Source: Gammaproteobacteria bacterium (lineage in GTDB: Bacteria; Pseudomonadota; Gammaproteobacteria; SZUA-229). From it: a stretch of DNA of 64,000 bases. Below the pieces are notes generated by a model. The model searched no databases. It saw nothing but the letters and a program-made list of their open reading frames with translations, and was not told where the DNA came from. Positions 16,727 through 26,146 of this stretch are shown here, one piece after another. The DNA lies in NCBI GenBank assembly GCA_029881795.1, contig JAOULX010000002.1, forward strand, positions 1 through 64,000, read 5' to 3'. The position numbers were made by a program, and so were the translations under genes. The first letter of the stretch is position 1. Each line of letters begins with the position of its first letter.

Positions 16727-17207
16727 TAGCGAAGCTGGGAGTGAGTTCGATGCGGTCATCGCACTGCCTTTTTGTCAGTTGGGGCTTAAATTCGATCACG
16801 ACAGACTGATTGAAACGCGCTATCTGACGCGGCGCAGTGACAATTATCTAGCCAACGCTGATGCGGTTAAAGATGTGGCTGCGCAGTTACAGGCCTATAG
16901 TAGCAACCCGCAATACCGTTTTCAGTTAGATCTGCAGCCCAGTGGCAGCGAGTTTCAGCTGCGGGTATGGGCAATGCTGCAGTCTATACCGTCCGGTTCT
17001 GTTCTGAGCTACGGTGAAATCGCGCAGCGCCTGAGTAGTTCAGCCCGGGCCGTGGGTAATGCCTGTCGGGCCAACCCCCTGCCATTAATTATTCCCTGTC
17101 ACCGGGTGGTTGCAGCCAATGGGCTGGGTGGTTTTGCCGGGGCGAGCAGCGGCTATCTAATCGAAATAAAACGCCAATTATTAAGCCATGAAGGCCTTGA
17201 ATTTTAA
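16713..17207 (+). CDS. ogt: Methylated-DNA--protein-cysteine S-methyltransferase (Ogt/MGMT)
   Basis: 164 residues. The active-site PCHRV (nucleophilic Cys) follows ARAVGNACRANPLPLIIPCHRV, with the DNA-binding helix-turn-helix PSGSVLSYGEIAQRL upstream and the C-terminal GGFAG hairpin. It repairs O6-alkylguanine by irreversible transfer of the alkyl group to Cys. It has the short Ogt-type layout, with no Ada N-terminal domain. Start is GTG 16713, with AAGGA ten bases upstream; the adjacent ATG at 16716 is nearly equal. Overlaps the end of the preceding ORF. Confidence 0.93.
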   Translation: MMPANSEAGSEFDAVIALPFCQLGLKFDHDRLIETRYLTRRSDNYLANADAVKDVAAQLQAYSSNPQYRFQLDLQPSGSEFQLRVWAMLQSIPSGSVLSYGEIAQRLSSSARAVGNACRANPLPLIIPCHRVVAANGLGGFAGASSGYLIEIKRQLLSHEGLEF

Positions 17208-17255
17208 GATTTGGCCCTTATATTTAAGCTAAATATTTTTTTGGAGATGAATTTA

Positions 17256-19154
17256 ATGAGCGTAGAAGCACAAAAAGAAACCATGGAGTTTCAGGCTGAA
17301 GTCCAGCAACTATTGAAACTGATGATTCATTCGATGTATTCGAATAAAGAAATCTTTGTTCGTGAACTGGTTTCTAATGCCTCGGATGCCTGCGATAAAC
17401 TTCGCTTTGAAGCACTTGCAAAAGATGATTTATACGAAGGTGACGGTGATTTAAAAATTCGTGTGGCTTTTGATAAAGAAGCCAATACTGTGACTATTTC
17501 AGATAATGGTATCGGCATGGATCGTGATGAGCTGATAGCTAATATCGGTACTATTGCAAATTCCGGTACTAAAAAATTCATGGAAGCGCTGAGCACAGAG
17601 CAGGTTAAAGATGCCGAGATGATCGGTCAGTTCGGTGTTGGTTTCTACTCCAGTTTTATCGTCGCTGATAAAATTACCGTTGATACTCGCCGTGCCGGTG
17701 CCGCTAAAGATCAGGCTCACCGCTGGGAATCGGATGGTGAAGGTTCTTATTCTATAGAGAATATTGAAAAAGAATCCCGTGGTACGGATATTATTCTGCA
17801 TCTGCGTGATGAAGATAAAGAATTTGCAGACGGTTATCGCCTGCGTAATATCATCCGTAAATATTCCGACCATATATCTTTGCCGATTGTGATGCTAAAA
17901 GAAGTGGCTCCGGCTAAAGAGGGTGAAGAAAAAGAAATTCCTGAAGATGAAACCGTTAACAGTGCTTCGGCTCTTTGGGCGCGCGCCAAGTCAGATATTA
18001 GCGATGATGAGTATAAAGAATTCTACAAGCACATTTCACATGATTTTGAAGAGCCGCTGAAATGGATGCACAATCGCGTTGAAGGCAGTCAGGAATACAC
18101 TTCTTTATTGTATGTTCCAAAAAAAGCACCGTTCGATTTGTGGGATCGCGAACAGCGTAAAGGCATAAAGTTATATGTTAAACGTGTTTTCATTATGGAT
18201 GATTCTGAGCACCTGATGCCGAATTATCTGCGGTTTGTCCGCGGTGTCATTGATTCTGATGATCTGCCATTAAACGTTTCTCGTGAAATTCTTCAGCAAA
18301 ATAAAGTGATCGACAAAATACGCGGCGCGTCTATCAAAAAAGTGCTGGGTATGCTGGAAAAAATGGCCAAGAATGAAGCCGAGGAATACGCCGGTTTCTG
18401 GAGCACGTTTGGTCAGGTGTTAAAAGAAGGTGTGATTGAAGACTTCAGCAATAAAGACAAAATTGCGGCTTTATTGCGATTTAGTTCGACACAAACCGGA
18501 ACTGAAGAGCAGACAGTTTCTCTGACGGATTACATCAGCCGGATGAAAGAAGGTCAGGATAAAATTTATTATATTGTGGCTGAAAGTCACGCGGCTGCAA
18601 AAAACAGCCCGCATCTTGAGCTGTTAAAGAGTAAGGGTCTGGAAGTTTTACTGCTTTCTGATCGGGTCGATGAATGGCTGGTTTCTCACCTGACAGAGTT
18701 TGACGAAAAGCAGATGGTATCTGTGACTCGCGGTGATCTTGATCTGGGTGATACTGACTCCGAAGAAGAGAAAAAAGCCCATGAGAAAGCGCAGGGTGAT
18801 TACAAAGATGTCATCGAAAAAATGAAAGAAGTGCTCGGCGCTGAAGTTAAAGATGTGCGCATGAGTTCACGATTGACGGACTCGCCATCGTGTCTTATCG
18901 TGGATGATCAGGATATGACGGCGCAGATGCAGCAGATACTACAGGCGGCCGGTCAGGCTGTTCCTGCCAGTCAGCCGATTCTGGAATTAAACCCTGATCA
19001 CACACTGGTGAGTCAGTTAAAAGACAAACTTGAAAATCAGGAGTTTGATGAATGGGCACATGTATTGTTTGATCAGGCTGCGCTAACCGGTGGTTCTGCG
19101 ATTAAAGATATAGCGGCTTATGTAAAGCGGGTAAACAGTTTACTGGTTAAATAA
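17256..19154 (+). CDS. htpG: Molecular chaperone HtpG (Hsp90)
   Basis: 632 residues from ATG 17256, chosen because GGAG lies nine bases upstream and the family begins MS(V)[13 protein letters not shown]; the ORF-track start at 17211 adds 15 unrelated residues. The GHKL ATPase domain shows [32 protein letters not shown] and [11 protein letters not shown]. The middle domain carries [17 protein letters not shown], and the C-terminal dimer domain is complete. It is a cytosolic ATP-dependent chaperone. Followed by a strong terminator. Confidence 0.98.
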   Translation: MSVEAQKETMEFQAEVQQLLKLMIHSMYSNKEIFVRELVSNASDACDKLRFEALAKDDLYEGDGDLKIRVAFDKEANTVTISDNGIGMDRDELIANIGTIANSGTKKFMEALSTEQVKDAEMIGQFGVGFYSSFIVADKITVDTRRAGAAKDQAHRWESDGEGSYSIENIEKESRGTDIILHLRDEDKEFADGYRLRNIIRKYSDHISLPIVMLKEVAPAKEGEEKEIPEDETVNSASALWARAKSDISDDEYKEFYKHISHDFEEPLKWMHNRVEGSQEYTSLLYVPKKAPFDLWDREQRKGIKLYVKRVFIMDDSEHLMPNYLRFVRGVIDSDDLPLNVSREILQQNKVIDKIRGASIKKVLGMLEKMAKNEAEEYAGFWSTFGQVLKEGVIEDFSNKDKIAALLRFSSTQTGTEEQTVSLTDYISRMKEGQDKIYYIVAESHAAAKNSPHLELLKSKGLEVLLLSDRVDEWLVSHLTEFDEKQMVSVTRGDLDLGDTDSEEEKKAHEKAQGDYKDVIEKMKEVLGAEVKDVRMSSRLTDSPSCLIVDDQDMTAQMQQILQAAGQAVPASQPILELNPDHTLVSQLKDKLENQEFDEWAHVLFDQAALTGGSAIKDIAAYVKRVNSLLVK

Positions 19155-19178
19155 ATCATCCCGTTAGGTATGACCAGA

Positions 19179-19208
19179 AGCCGCTATCATCAGATAGCGG
19201 CTTTTTTA
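19179..19208 (+). terminator. htpG terminator
   Basis: AGCCGCTATC (19179-19188) / GATAGCGGCT (19193-19202), a four-base loop and six T residues. Confidence 0.88.
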
Positions 19209-19242
19209 TGGGTGGGAATTTGCCAGCCGTTACGAACGATTG

Positions 19243-20580
19243 TCAGGGCCAGATACCACGAATCAGCGTGGCTTTAGCCACACGTTCAATCGCAATCGAT
19301 AGGGCAATGCTGCGAAAGACCGGTTTATTTAGGTCAATATTTTTGCTGTCAGTGTCGTTAGTGGCAGTTTTTTCGCCGACTACAAAACCTTGCCAGCGTG
19401 AAAAAACCAGATCTAGAACTCTGTGCATGGTTTTTTGCAAGCGCGTATTAACTTCATCCAGATCCCATTGCTGGTTGATCTGATTCTGAACCCATTCAAA
19501 ATAACTGACTGTAACGCCACCGGCGTTGGCGATGATATCCGGCAGCACATAAATACCACGCTCGGATAATATTTTGTCGGCCTCCGGTGTCAGCGGGCTG
19601 TTGGCTGCCTCAACAATAACGCGGGCATTGATGTTGTGCGCATTGTTCTGGTGAATCTGATGACTGGATGCAGCAGGGATCAAAATATCGCAGTCTACCT
19701 GAAGTAAATCGTCATTTGTCAGAGTCAGGCTGTCGGGCATGCCGACGACAGTACCGTGTTCGGCTTTAAAAGCGAGAAGCTCGGCCGGATCAAATCCGCT
19801 TTGTCGATAAATGCCACCCTGACTATCGCTGACCGCAATAATCAGCGCACCGTTTTTATGAAATGTTGTGGCACTGACAGCGCCGACATTACCAAAACCC
19901 TGGATCGCCACACGTGCGCCGGCTACAGTTTGCTGGTCGGCGAGCAGGCCTTTTGAAAGAAAGCGTTCAGTCAGGTGATAGACGCCGTTACCGGTGGCTT
20001 CATGGCGGCCGAAAGAGCCGCCCATTTCTATCGGTTTACCGGTGACAACTGGGCGATTGTTTTTGCCGGGGTGCAGCACGTCGTAGGTATCAAAGATCCA
20101 GGCCATGGTCTGTTCATTGGTGTACATATCGGGTGCTGGTATGTCGATATTGGGACCAATATTAGCCGCCAGTTCGGAGGTAAAGCGGCGCGTGATACGC
20201 CGCAGTTCGCTTTCGCTCAGCAGTTTGGTATCACAGATAACGCCGCCTTTAGCGCCGCCAAAAGGAATATTGACCAGTGCACATTTCCAGGTCATCAATT
20301 TGGCCAGCGAGATGACTTCATCCATCGTCAGATCAGGATGGAAGCGAATACCGCCTTTGCCAGGACCAAATACGGTATTGTGTATGACGCGATAACCCTG
20401 GAAGGATTGCACGCTGCCATCGTCCATTTCAACCGGGAAATTCACAATGCTGATGCGTTTAGGGTGCTTTAGAAAATCAATCAGGCCGGTTCTGAGTTCT
20501 CCGATGTAGCAGCTTGCCAACTCGAACTGCTGTGAGCTCATTTCAATAGGGTCGAAAGTTTGTGCTTGTTTCTCTGTCAT
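19243..20580 (-). CDS. Glu/Leu/Phe/Val-family dehydrogenase, probably NAD-type glutamate dehydrogenase
   Basis: 445 residues. The N-terminal catalytic domain has HNTVFGPGKGGIRFHPD and NIPFGGAKGGV, with the substrate and catalytic lysines of the family. The Rossmann domain shows VAIQGFGNVGAVSA. VEAANSPLTPEADKIL and PDIIANAGGVTVSYFEW are characteristic of hexameric glutamate dehydrogenases. The expected reaction is oxidative deamination of glutamate to 2-oxoglutarate and ammonia. Length and motifs favour the Bacillus RocG/GudB-like subgroup over NADP GdhA. Convergent with htpG. The nearby ammonium channel may or may not be functionally linked. Confidence 0.9.
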   Translation of the reverse strand: MTEKQAQTFDPIEMSSQQFELASCYIGELRTGLIDFLKHPKRISIVNFPVEMDDGSVQSFQGYRVIHNTVFGPGKGGIRFHPDLTMDEVISLAKLMTWKCALVNIPFGGAKGGVICDTKLLSESELRRITRRFTSELAANIGPNIDIPAPDMYTNEQTMAWIFDTYDVLHPGKNNRPVVTGKPIEMGGSFGRHEATGNGVYHLTERFLSKGLLADQQTVAGARVAIQGFGNVGAVSATTFHKNGALIIAVSDSQGGIYRQSGFDPAELLAFKAEHGTVVGMPDSLTLTNDDLLQVDCDILIPAASSHQIHQNNAHNINARVIVEAANSPLTPEADKILSERGIYVLPDIIANAGGVTVSYFEWVQNQINQQWDLDEVNTRLQKTMHRVLDLVFSRWQGFVVGEKTATNDTDSKNIDLNKPVFRSIALSIAIERVAKATLIRGIWP

Positions 20581-20824
20581 TTGAATACCCGACTAAAACG
20601 GTTAAGGTTGTCAGGGTTTTAACGGCGCAGCTGAATTAGCCCCGATATCCACTGTAATGAATACCCTGTCTGTTTATACTATCAGGAAATTTTCTGCTTA
20701 TCTCTGATTTTAAGCCGCTCGGGGACAAGCCGCTTAGCAGTGGATGATATGGCTTGTAATCTAGGGCGGGTTAGTTAGACTGTGTAGCCGTGATTTTAAT
20801 AATTTATTGAGTCGGAGTTGGCGT

Positions 20825-21841
20825 TTGTTGAGCATAGATACGATAAAAAAACCTCAGGGTTTGGTCTCAGTTGTGCTGCTGCTGGTTCTGAGTTTTTGGT
20901 CACTGATGGCGCTGGCTAATACTGAAATAAGCATTAAGTCCGGCCAGACAATTATCAAAATTATGCGTCAGGAATATCCTGATCAGCGTAATCGCTGGCC
21001 CTTGCTGATGCGCAAGATGGTCGAATTAAACCCGTCAGCATTTGTTAATGGAGACCCCCGCACGTTAAAATCAGGTGCTTTAATAAAGCTGCCTGAAAAA
21101 GCCACGGTGCAAAAATCAACAGAAAAAAGAGTTCGTGCTGCGACGGTATATAAAATTGTCGGCTCAGTAACTTTGTTTGATGACAGAAAAAAGATACAAC
21201 CGATTAAAGTTGGCAGTATTGTTTATGTTGGTGATCAGTTGCTGACATCTGATAAGGCTGTGCTTCGGTTACAGTTCATCGATGGTGCTACAGTTAAACT
21301 GCGTTGCAACAGTCTGTTGAATATTGATGAGTACAAGATGCGTTCACGTGGCAGCGTCAGTGAACTGTCTTTATTAAAGGGAAGTTTGCGAACGAAAAGC
21401 GGGCGTATCGGCAGGCGTGACAATGATCGTTATCTGCTAAAAACCCCGCTTGGAAATATAACTACTGGTAAGGCGGAATACGGTGTCAGGGTGTTGCAGT
21501 CGCAGGGCTGTGAGCAGCAGGCGGATGTGGATACGGACGGGCTTTATCTTGATGTGTTAAATGGTAAAGTCAGTCTGGCTAACGCCGGTAAAAAACACCA
21601 TGTTGCATCCGGCGATGCTGCGCTGATAAGCGATAAAACGTCGACGCCTGTCGCTGTAAATGCATTTTCAGGTATGGTATTTGGTGAAAAACTTATTGAA
21701 AAACCGCGCCTGAATAATCTGACTACTGAGCCACAAATGACAGCTGCAGCAGCGGCAGAGGATGACGCCACAAAACCTGATGATGGTGTGCCTGTCTGGT
21801 GGATGCTGGCGTCGCTGCTTATTCTTGGTGTAGCCTTTTAA
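20825..21841 (+). CDS. FecR-domain envelope protein with FimV/LysM-like N-terminus
   Basis: About 338 residues. A signal anchor (VVLLLVLSFWSLMALA) is followed by a LysM/FimV-core-like module with NPSAFVNGDPRTLKSGALIKLP. A FecR domain comes next (VGSIVYVGDQLLTSDKAVLRLQF, IDGATVKL, LLKGSLRTKSG, LKTPLGNITTGKAEYGVRV), with an Ala/Asp linker and a C-terminal hydrophobic anchor (WWMLASLLILGVAF). No sigma factor or TonB receptor gene is adjacent, so a structural or cell-wall role is more likely than iron signalling. The start is uncertain: there is no ATG, and TTG at 20825 or 20828 with GGAG 7-10 bases upstream beats the ORF-track TTG at 20807. Confidence 0.8.
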   Translation: MLSIDTIKKPQGLVSVVLLLVLSFWSLMALANTEISIKSGQTIIKIMRQEYPDQRNRWPLLMRKMVELNPSAFVNGDPRTLKSGALIKLPEKATVQKSTEKRVRAATVYKIVGSVTLFDDRKKIQPIKVGSIVYVGDQLLTSDKAVLRLQFIDGATVKLRCNSLLNIDEYKMRSRGSVSELSLLKGSLRTKSGRIGRRDNDRYLLKTPLGNITTGKAEYGVRVLQSQGCEQQADVDTDGLYLDVLNGKVSLANAGKKHHVASGDAALISDKTSTPVAVNAFSGMVFGEKLIEKPRLNNLTTEPQMTAAAAAEDDATKPDDGVPVWWMLASLLILGVAF

Positions 21842-21988
21842 ACAGTTAATGGGTTATTCGGTATGCCAGCTTTTAACGGCTGTCAGATCATAGTCATTTT
21901 AAATCATCTAATATAAACACCGCTATTCTCCGACAAGCGTGGAATAAATCAGCTCACCTGTACAGGTGATTTACGGTAAACGAATCAT

Positions 21989-22384
21989 ATGTCTGAACTG
22001 GAAAAACTTCGAATTGATAAATGGTTATGGGCGGCAAGGTTTTTTAAAACCCGCTCACTGGCATCAGATGCTGTTAATGGTGGCAAGGTGCATCTCAATA
22101 ATGAACGCGTTAAAGCGGCGAAGGCTATCAAGGTTGGCGATAGCTTACGGATACGTCGTGGCGATGAAGTATGGCAGGTATGCGTGCTCTCGTTATTTGA
22201 AAAAAGGCGACAGGCATCGTTGGCTCAAACCATGTATGAAGAGCTGGAGGACAGTCTGAAGCTGCGCGAAAATCTTGCCGCAGACCGAAAAGCATTATCT
22301 GCAAGCCGGGTGGTCAGTCACCGGCCATCCAAGAAAGAGCGACGGCATATCATCAAGTTTAAAAACATTCACCGAGGAGACTGA
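21989..22384 (+). CDS. hslR: Heat shock protein 15 (S4-domain RNA-binding protein)
   Basis: 131 residues, the typical Hsp15 length. The S4 domain opens LRIDKWLWAARFFKTRSLA and includes NGGKVHLNNERVKAAKAIKVGD. A basic C-terminal tail (RPSKKERRHIIKFKN) follows. Hsp15 binds stalled 50S subunits with peptidyl-tRNA after heat stress. It ends three bases before the Nudix gene, whose Shine-Dalgarno GAGGAG lies in the last hslR codons, so the two are co-translated. Confidence 0.95.
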   Translation: MSELEKLRIDKWLWAARFFKTRSLASDAVNGGKVHLNNERVKAAKAIKVGDSLRIRRGDEVWQVCVLSLFEKRRQASLAQTMYEELEDSLKLRENLAADRKALSASRVVSHRPSKKERRHIIKFKNIHRGD

Positions 22385-22386
22385 TT

Positions 22387-22824
22387 GTGCCAGTACCTGT
22401 TACGCCCTTGTTAACAGCCGATATTATTATCGAAGTTAAGCAACAGCAGAACACTCAGATTGTTCTGATCGAGCGACTCAATCCGCCATTTGGTTGGGCC
22501 ATCCCCGGTGGTTTTGTCGACTGTGGTGAAACGGTTGAAGCGGCGGCGATCAGAGAAGCTAAAGAAGAAACCGGGCTGGAGATTACGCTTGAGGTTTTAT
22601 TGGGGTGTTATTCCGCTCCTGATCGTGATCCGCGTTTTCATACAGTGAGTCTGGTTTATATCGCCACAGCAGAAGGCGTACCGCAAGCCGGTGATGATGC
22701 AAAAACCGTACGCTTGGTTAATATAAATGCCCTTGATGTAGAGCTGGCTTTTGATCATCAGCGTATTTTAATGGATTATTTGGAGTATAAAAAAACCGCT
22801 AAAACAAAAAGTTTGCACCAATAG
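22387..22824 (+). CDS. Nudix hydrolase
   Basis: 145 residues from a GTG start with GAGGAG upstream. It has an exact Nudix box (GFVDCGETVEAAAIREAKEETGL, pattern GX5EX7REUXEEXGU), the metal/diphosphate site. The N-terminal PVTPLLTADIIIEV and the SAPDRDPRFHTVSLVYIA segment after the box resemble the ADP-ribose pyrophosphatase-like/YjhB subgroup. It hydrolyses a nucleoside diphosphate linked to another group; the substrate is not determinable. In an operon with hslR. Confidence 0.92.
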   Translation: MPVPVTPLLTADIIIEVKQQQNTQIVLIERLNPPFGWAIPGGFVDCGETVEAAAIREAKEETGLEITLEVLLGCYSAPDRDPRFHTVSLVYIATAEGVPQAGDDAKTVRLVNINALDVELAFDHQRILMDYLEYKKTAKTKSLHQ

Positions 22825-23012
22825 AGTGCGGCTGCCAAAAAAATAAATTCAGATCTGTTTAAACGTCACTCAGATAATGCGAAGAGTACCCTCAGGTGAT
22901 AAGATACGGCGACTTAAAATTTGTTTATCTTCAAAATCGATGACTGAAAAATAGTAAATTATTCAGTCGTATTGGTTTGAATTTTTAATAAGCTTAAATG
23001 TAGGGGGAGGTT

Positions 23013-24200
23013 ATGGGGACATTTCAGGCGGGAGCGGACGTATTATTTATTTTGTTGGGCGCTATTATGGTGCTGGCGATGCATTCAGGCTTTGCGTTTC
23101 TTGAGGTCGGTACGGTTCGCGAAAAAAATCAGGTTAATGCACTGGTTAAAATAATTGTCGACTTTGCTGTTTCAACCATTGCGTATTTCTTTATCGGTTA
23201 TGCGATTGCTTACGGGGTCGATTTTTACGCATCTGCAAACACCTTAACTGAAAAGAATGGTTATGAACTGGTTAAGTTTTTCTTTTTACTGACCTTCGCT
23301 GCAGCTATCCCTGCGATTATTTCTGGTGGTATAGCCGAGCGCTCTAAATTTAATCCGCAACTGGCCGCCAGTTTTATCATTGTCGGTTTTATCTATCCCT
23401 TTTTTGAAGGTGTGGTCTGGAATGGCAACTTCGGTTTTCAGGACTGGCTGAACAATACTTTTGGTGCAGAATTTCATGACTTTGCCGGTTCGGTAGTGGT
23501 GCATGCAATGGGTGGCTGGCTGGCGCTGGGTGCAGTGATAATACTGGGTCATCGTAAAGGTCGTTATGGTAAAAATGGTGAAATGTTTGCGCACCCGCCA
23601 TCCAATATCCCGTTCCTGGCATTAGGTGCCTGGATATTAACCGTTGGCTGGTTTGGCTTTAATGTCATGTCGGCACAGACGGTAGAAGGCATCAGTGGGC
23701 TGGTTGCTGTGAATTCATTAATGGCCATGGTCGGCGGTATTCTGGCTGCGCTATGGTTTGGTAAATATGATCCGGGTTTTGTTCATAATGGCCCGTTGGC
23801 AGGGTTGGTCGCGGTCTGTGCCGGTTCCGATGTGATGCATCCATTGGGTGCGCTGATGACAGGAATCATCGCCGGTGGTTTGTTCGTCTATACCTTCACT
23901 CTGGCACAAAACAAATGGAAGATTGATGATGTATTGGGTGTCTGGCCCTTGCATGGTTTGTGTGGTGCCTGGGGTGGTATTGCTGCCGGTATCTTCGGGC
24001 TGGAAGCGCTGGGTGGAATCGGTGGTGTTAGCTTTGCTGCTCAGCTGGTCGGTACTCTGGCTGGTGTTTTGATCGCCACAGTTGGTGGTTTTGCGGTCTA
24101 TGGCGCACTGAAAAAACTGGTTGGTATTCGACTCGACGAAGAGCAGGAATATGCCGGTGCCGATTTAAGCGTACATAAGATCAGCGCTAGACCGGACTGA
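23013..24200 (+). CDS. amtB: Ammonium channel (Amt family)
   Basis: 395 residues with eleven predicted membrane helices. The twin-His pore is present (HDFAGSVVVHAMGGW and VWPLHGLCGAWGG), and the signature region DFAVSTIAYFFIGYAIAYG is clear. It conducts NH3/NH4+ across the inner membrane. There is no glnK next to it, which is unusual for amtB, and the Amt lacks an obvious cleavable signal peptide. It belongs to the Amt subgroup often found away from glnK. Upstream (22825-23012) I see no sigma-54 promoter, so nitrogen control through NtrC is not supported here. Confidence 0.93.
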   Translation: MGTFQAGADVLFILLGAIMVLAMHSGFAFLEVGTVREKNQVNALVKIIVDFAVSTIAYFFIGYAIAYGVDFYASANTLTEKNGYELVKFFFLLTFAAAIPAIISGGIAERSKFNPQLAASFIIVGFIYPFFEGVVWNGNFGFQDWLNNTFGAEFHDFAGSVVVHAMGGWLALGAVIILGHRKGRYGKNGEMFAHPPSNIPFLALGAWILTVGWFGFNVMSAQTVEGISGLVAVNSLMAMVGGILAALWFGKYDPGFVHNGPLAGLVAVCAGSDVMHPLGALMTGIIAGGLFVYTFTLAQNKWKIDDVLGVWPLHGLCGAWGGIAAGIFGLEALGGIGGVSFAAQLVGTLAGVLIATVGGFAVYGALKKLVGIRLDEEQEYAGADLSVHKISARPD

Positions 24201-24212
24201 TCAGATGACTTC

Positions 24213-24276
24213 TTTGCGGTGCGGGCTGAGAGTAGTCGCACCGCAAACTTTAGCAGCTATTCTTGCTGCTATTTCT
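24213..24276 (+). terminator. Tandem hairpins after amtB
   Basis: First stem TTTGCGGTGCG / CGCACCGCAAA (24213-24247), second TAGCAGC / GCTGCTA (24251-24271) followed by TTTCT. The pairing is strong and the U-tract modest. Confidence 0.55.
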
Positions 24277-24346
24277 AACATTCTGTTTTAGCACGTAATA
24301 TTCGCTTTGTTTCGAGAGCTAAACGACTAATATCCAGGCGTATTCA

Positions 24347-24355
24347 TGCTAGAAT
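24347..24355 (+). promoter_or_regulatory. Extended -10 promoter for the pcnB operon
   Basis: TGC-TAGAAT matches the extended -10 form TGnTATAAT with one mismatch, about 40 bp before the pcnB ATG. No good -35 is visible. Confidence 0.5.
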
Positions 24356-24395
24356 AGCGCTGATTTTAATCATCAGGGCTGATCGATACTAGAAA

Positions 24396-25646
24396 ATGAC
24401 TGAAGCAAACATTATTTCTCGTGGTGAACATGGGATTTCCCGCGAACAAATCGATGACAATGCGTTAAAGGTTCTTTATCGGCTGCATAACGCGGGCTTT
24501 CAGGCATACCTGGTCGGTGGTGGCGTGCGTGATTTATTACTCGGGCTTGAGCCTAAAGACTTTGATATTGCCACCGACGCCACGCCTGATGAAGTTCGTC
24601 GTTTATTCCGAAATTGCCGTCTGATCGGTCGTCGTTTCCGGCTCGCCCATGTTCATTTTGGCCGCGAGATCATCGAGGTTGCCACTTTCCGCGGCGCACA
24701 TTCATCCGATAAAAATGGGGTGCTGGATGATTCGGGGCGGATCTTACGCGACAATGTTTACGGCACCCTAGAAGAAGATGTCTGGCGGCGTGACTTTAAA
24801 GTGAATGCGCTGTATTACAATATTGCTGATTTTTCTGTTATCGATTACACCGGTGCAATGTCCGATATCGATCAGCGTACTATACGCATGATCGGCGATG
24901 CTGAAACTCGTTATCGCGAAGATCCGGTGCGTATGTTAAGAGCAGTCAGGTTTGCAGCCAAACTTGATTTTAAAATTCATAAAGATTCTGAACAACCGAT
25001 TTATCAGTTGGCATCCATCCTTTCTGAAATACCGGCTGCGCGTCTGTTTGATGAAGCAATAAAACTTTTTCACAGTGGAAATGCGGTTAAAACATTTGAA
25101 TTGCTGCGTCATTATGGGTTGTATGAAGTTTTATTTCCACAGACAGAGGCGGCAATCAGAGAGGATCCTGAGTATGAAGTATTCCTGATTAAAGTTCTGC
25201 AAAATACCGATCTTCGGATTATGGATGCAAAACCGGTTAACCCGGCTTTTGTTTTTGCTGCCATGTTGTGGCAGCCAGTTCTGGCAAATACTCAGCGTTT
25301 GCTGGCAGATACCATGCCCTACAATCTTGCATTGCAAAAAGCCATTGATCGAGTGCTGTCACCACAGTTACGCATTACCTCCATGCCAAAACGATTATCG
25401 ATGATTATGAAAGATATCTGGTTTTTGCAGGAACGGCTGAAAAATCATAGTGGTAAACGTGCCGCGTCTGTTTTTTCTCATCAGCGTTTTCGTGCAGCCT
25501 ATGACTTTTTATGTCTGCGTTCGGCTGCCGGTGAAAACGTAGAAAAAGACTGTCAGTTCTGGACTCAGTTTCAGGAGCTGGGAGAAAAAGAACAGGAAAA
25601 AGCGCTGAGGCCAAAACGGCGACCTCAGTCACGGACTAAAAAATAG
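24396..25646 (+). CDS. pcnB: Poly(A) polymerase I
   Basis: 416 residues. The class II nucleotidyltransferase core has FQAYLVGGGVRDLLLG with DFDIATDATPDEV (catalytic Asp pair). RRFRLAHVHFGREIIEVATFRG and DVWRRDFKVNALYYN distinguish PcnB from CCA-adding enzymes. The C-terminal domain ends in a basic Arg/Lys tail (KALRPKRRPQSRTKK). It adds poly(A) tails to RNA 3' ends and promotes decay. First gene of pcnB-folK-dNK-panBCD. Confidence 0.96.
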   Translation: MTEANIISRGEHGISREQIDDNALKVLYRLHNAGFQAYLVGGGVRDLLLGLEPKDFDIATDATPDEVRRLFRNCRLIGRRFRLAHVHFGREIIEVATFRGAHSSDKNGVLDDSGRILRDNVYGTLEEDVWRRDFKVNALYYNIADFSVIDYTGAMSDIDQRTIRMIGDAETRYREDPVRMLRAVRFAAKLDFKIHKDSEQPIYQLASILSEIPAARLFDEAIKLFHSGNAVKTFELLRHYGLYEVLFPQTEAAIREDPEYEVFLIKVLQNTDLRIMDAKPVNPAFVFAAMLWQPVLANTQRLLADTMPYNLALQKAIDRVLSPQLRITSMPKRLSMIMKDIWFLQERLKNHSGKRAASVFSHQRFRAAYDFLCLRSAAGENVEKDCQFWTQFQELGEKEQEKALRPKRRPQSRTKK

Positions 25647-25651
25647 CACTG

Positions 25652-26146
25652 ATGAGTGTTCAGGTTTTTATCGGGCTCGGCAGTAATCTGGATAACCCCG
25701 GACAACAGATCAGGCATGCGCTGCGCGAGTTGAGTGAGCTTGAATCAAGTCGTTTGCTGAAAGATTCCGGGCTCTTTAAAAGTCCGCCGCTGGGGCCACA
25801 GGATCAACCTGACTATTTAAATGCCGTGGCACTTCTGCAAACAGAGTTAGAGGCCGAAAGCCTGCTGGATCATCTGCAGGCGATTGAAAACCGGCATGGC
25901 CGGGTCAGGAGCCGGCGCTGGGGTGAAAGAACACTGGATCTTGATATACTGCTGTATGGCGATAAACAGATTCATACAGCACGCTTGACCGTACCGCACA
26001 TAGGGCTGGCTGAACGGGAGTTTGTATTATATCCTCTGGAAAAAATTCAGCCCGATCTGGTAGTGCCGGGTAAAGGTCAATTAAAGGATCTGATTAAGGC
26101 CTGCCCGCGTACTGATATAGCATTTTTAGGAACGATAAATGACTGA
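25652..26146 (+). CDS. folK: 2-amino-4-hydroxy-6-hydroxymethyldihydropteridine pyrophosphokinase
   Basis: 164 residues. HPPK hallmarks are FIGLGSNLDNP at the N-terminus and GRVRSRRWGERTLDLDILLYG, which binds ATP-Mg and pterin. It transfers pyrophosphate from ATP to the pterin alcohol in folate synthesis. Starts six bases after the pcnB stop and overlaps the deoxynucleoside kinase gene by eight bases, so it is translationally coupled on both sides. Confidence 0.96.
   Translation: MSVQVFIGLGSNLDNPGQQIRHALRELSELESSRLLKDSGLFKSPPLGPQDQPDYLNAVALLQTELEAESLLDHLQAIENRHGRVRSRRWGERTLDLDILLYGDKQIHTARLTVPHIGLAEREFVLYPLEKIQPDLVVPGKGQLKDLIKACPRTDIAFLGTIND

Noticed and set aside
19975-20472. 165-residue plus-strand ORF opposite the glutamate-type dehydrogenase
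   Set aside because: Antisense shadow of a conserved enzyme; no signal of its own.
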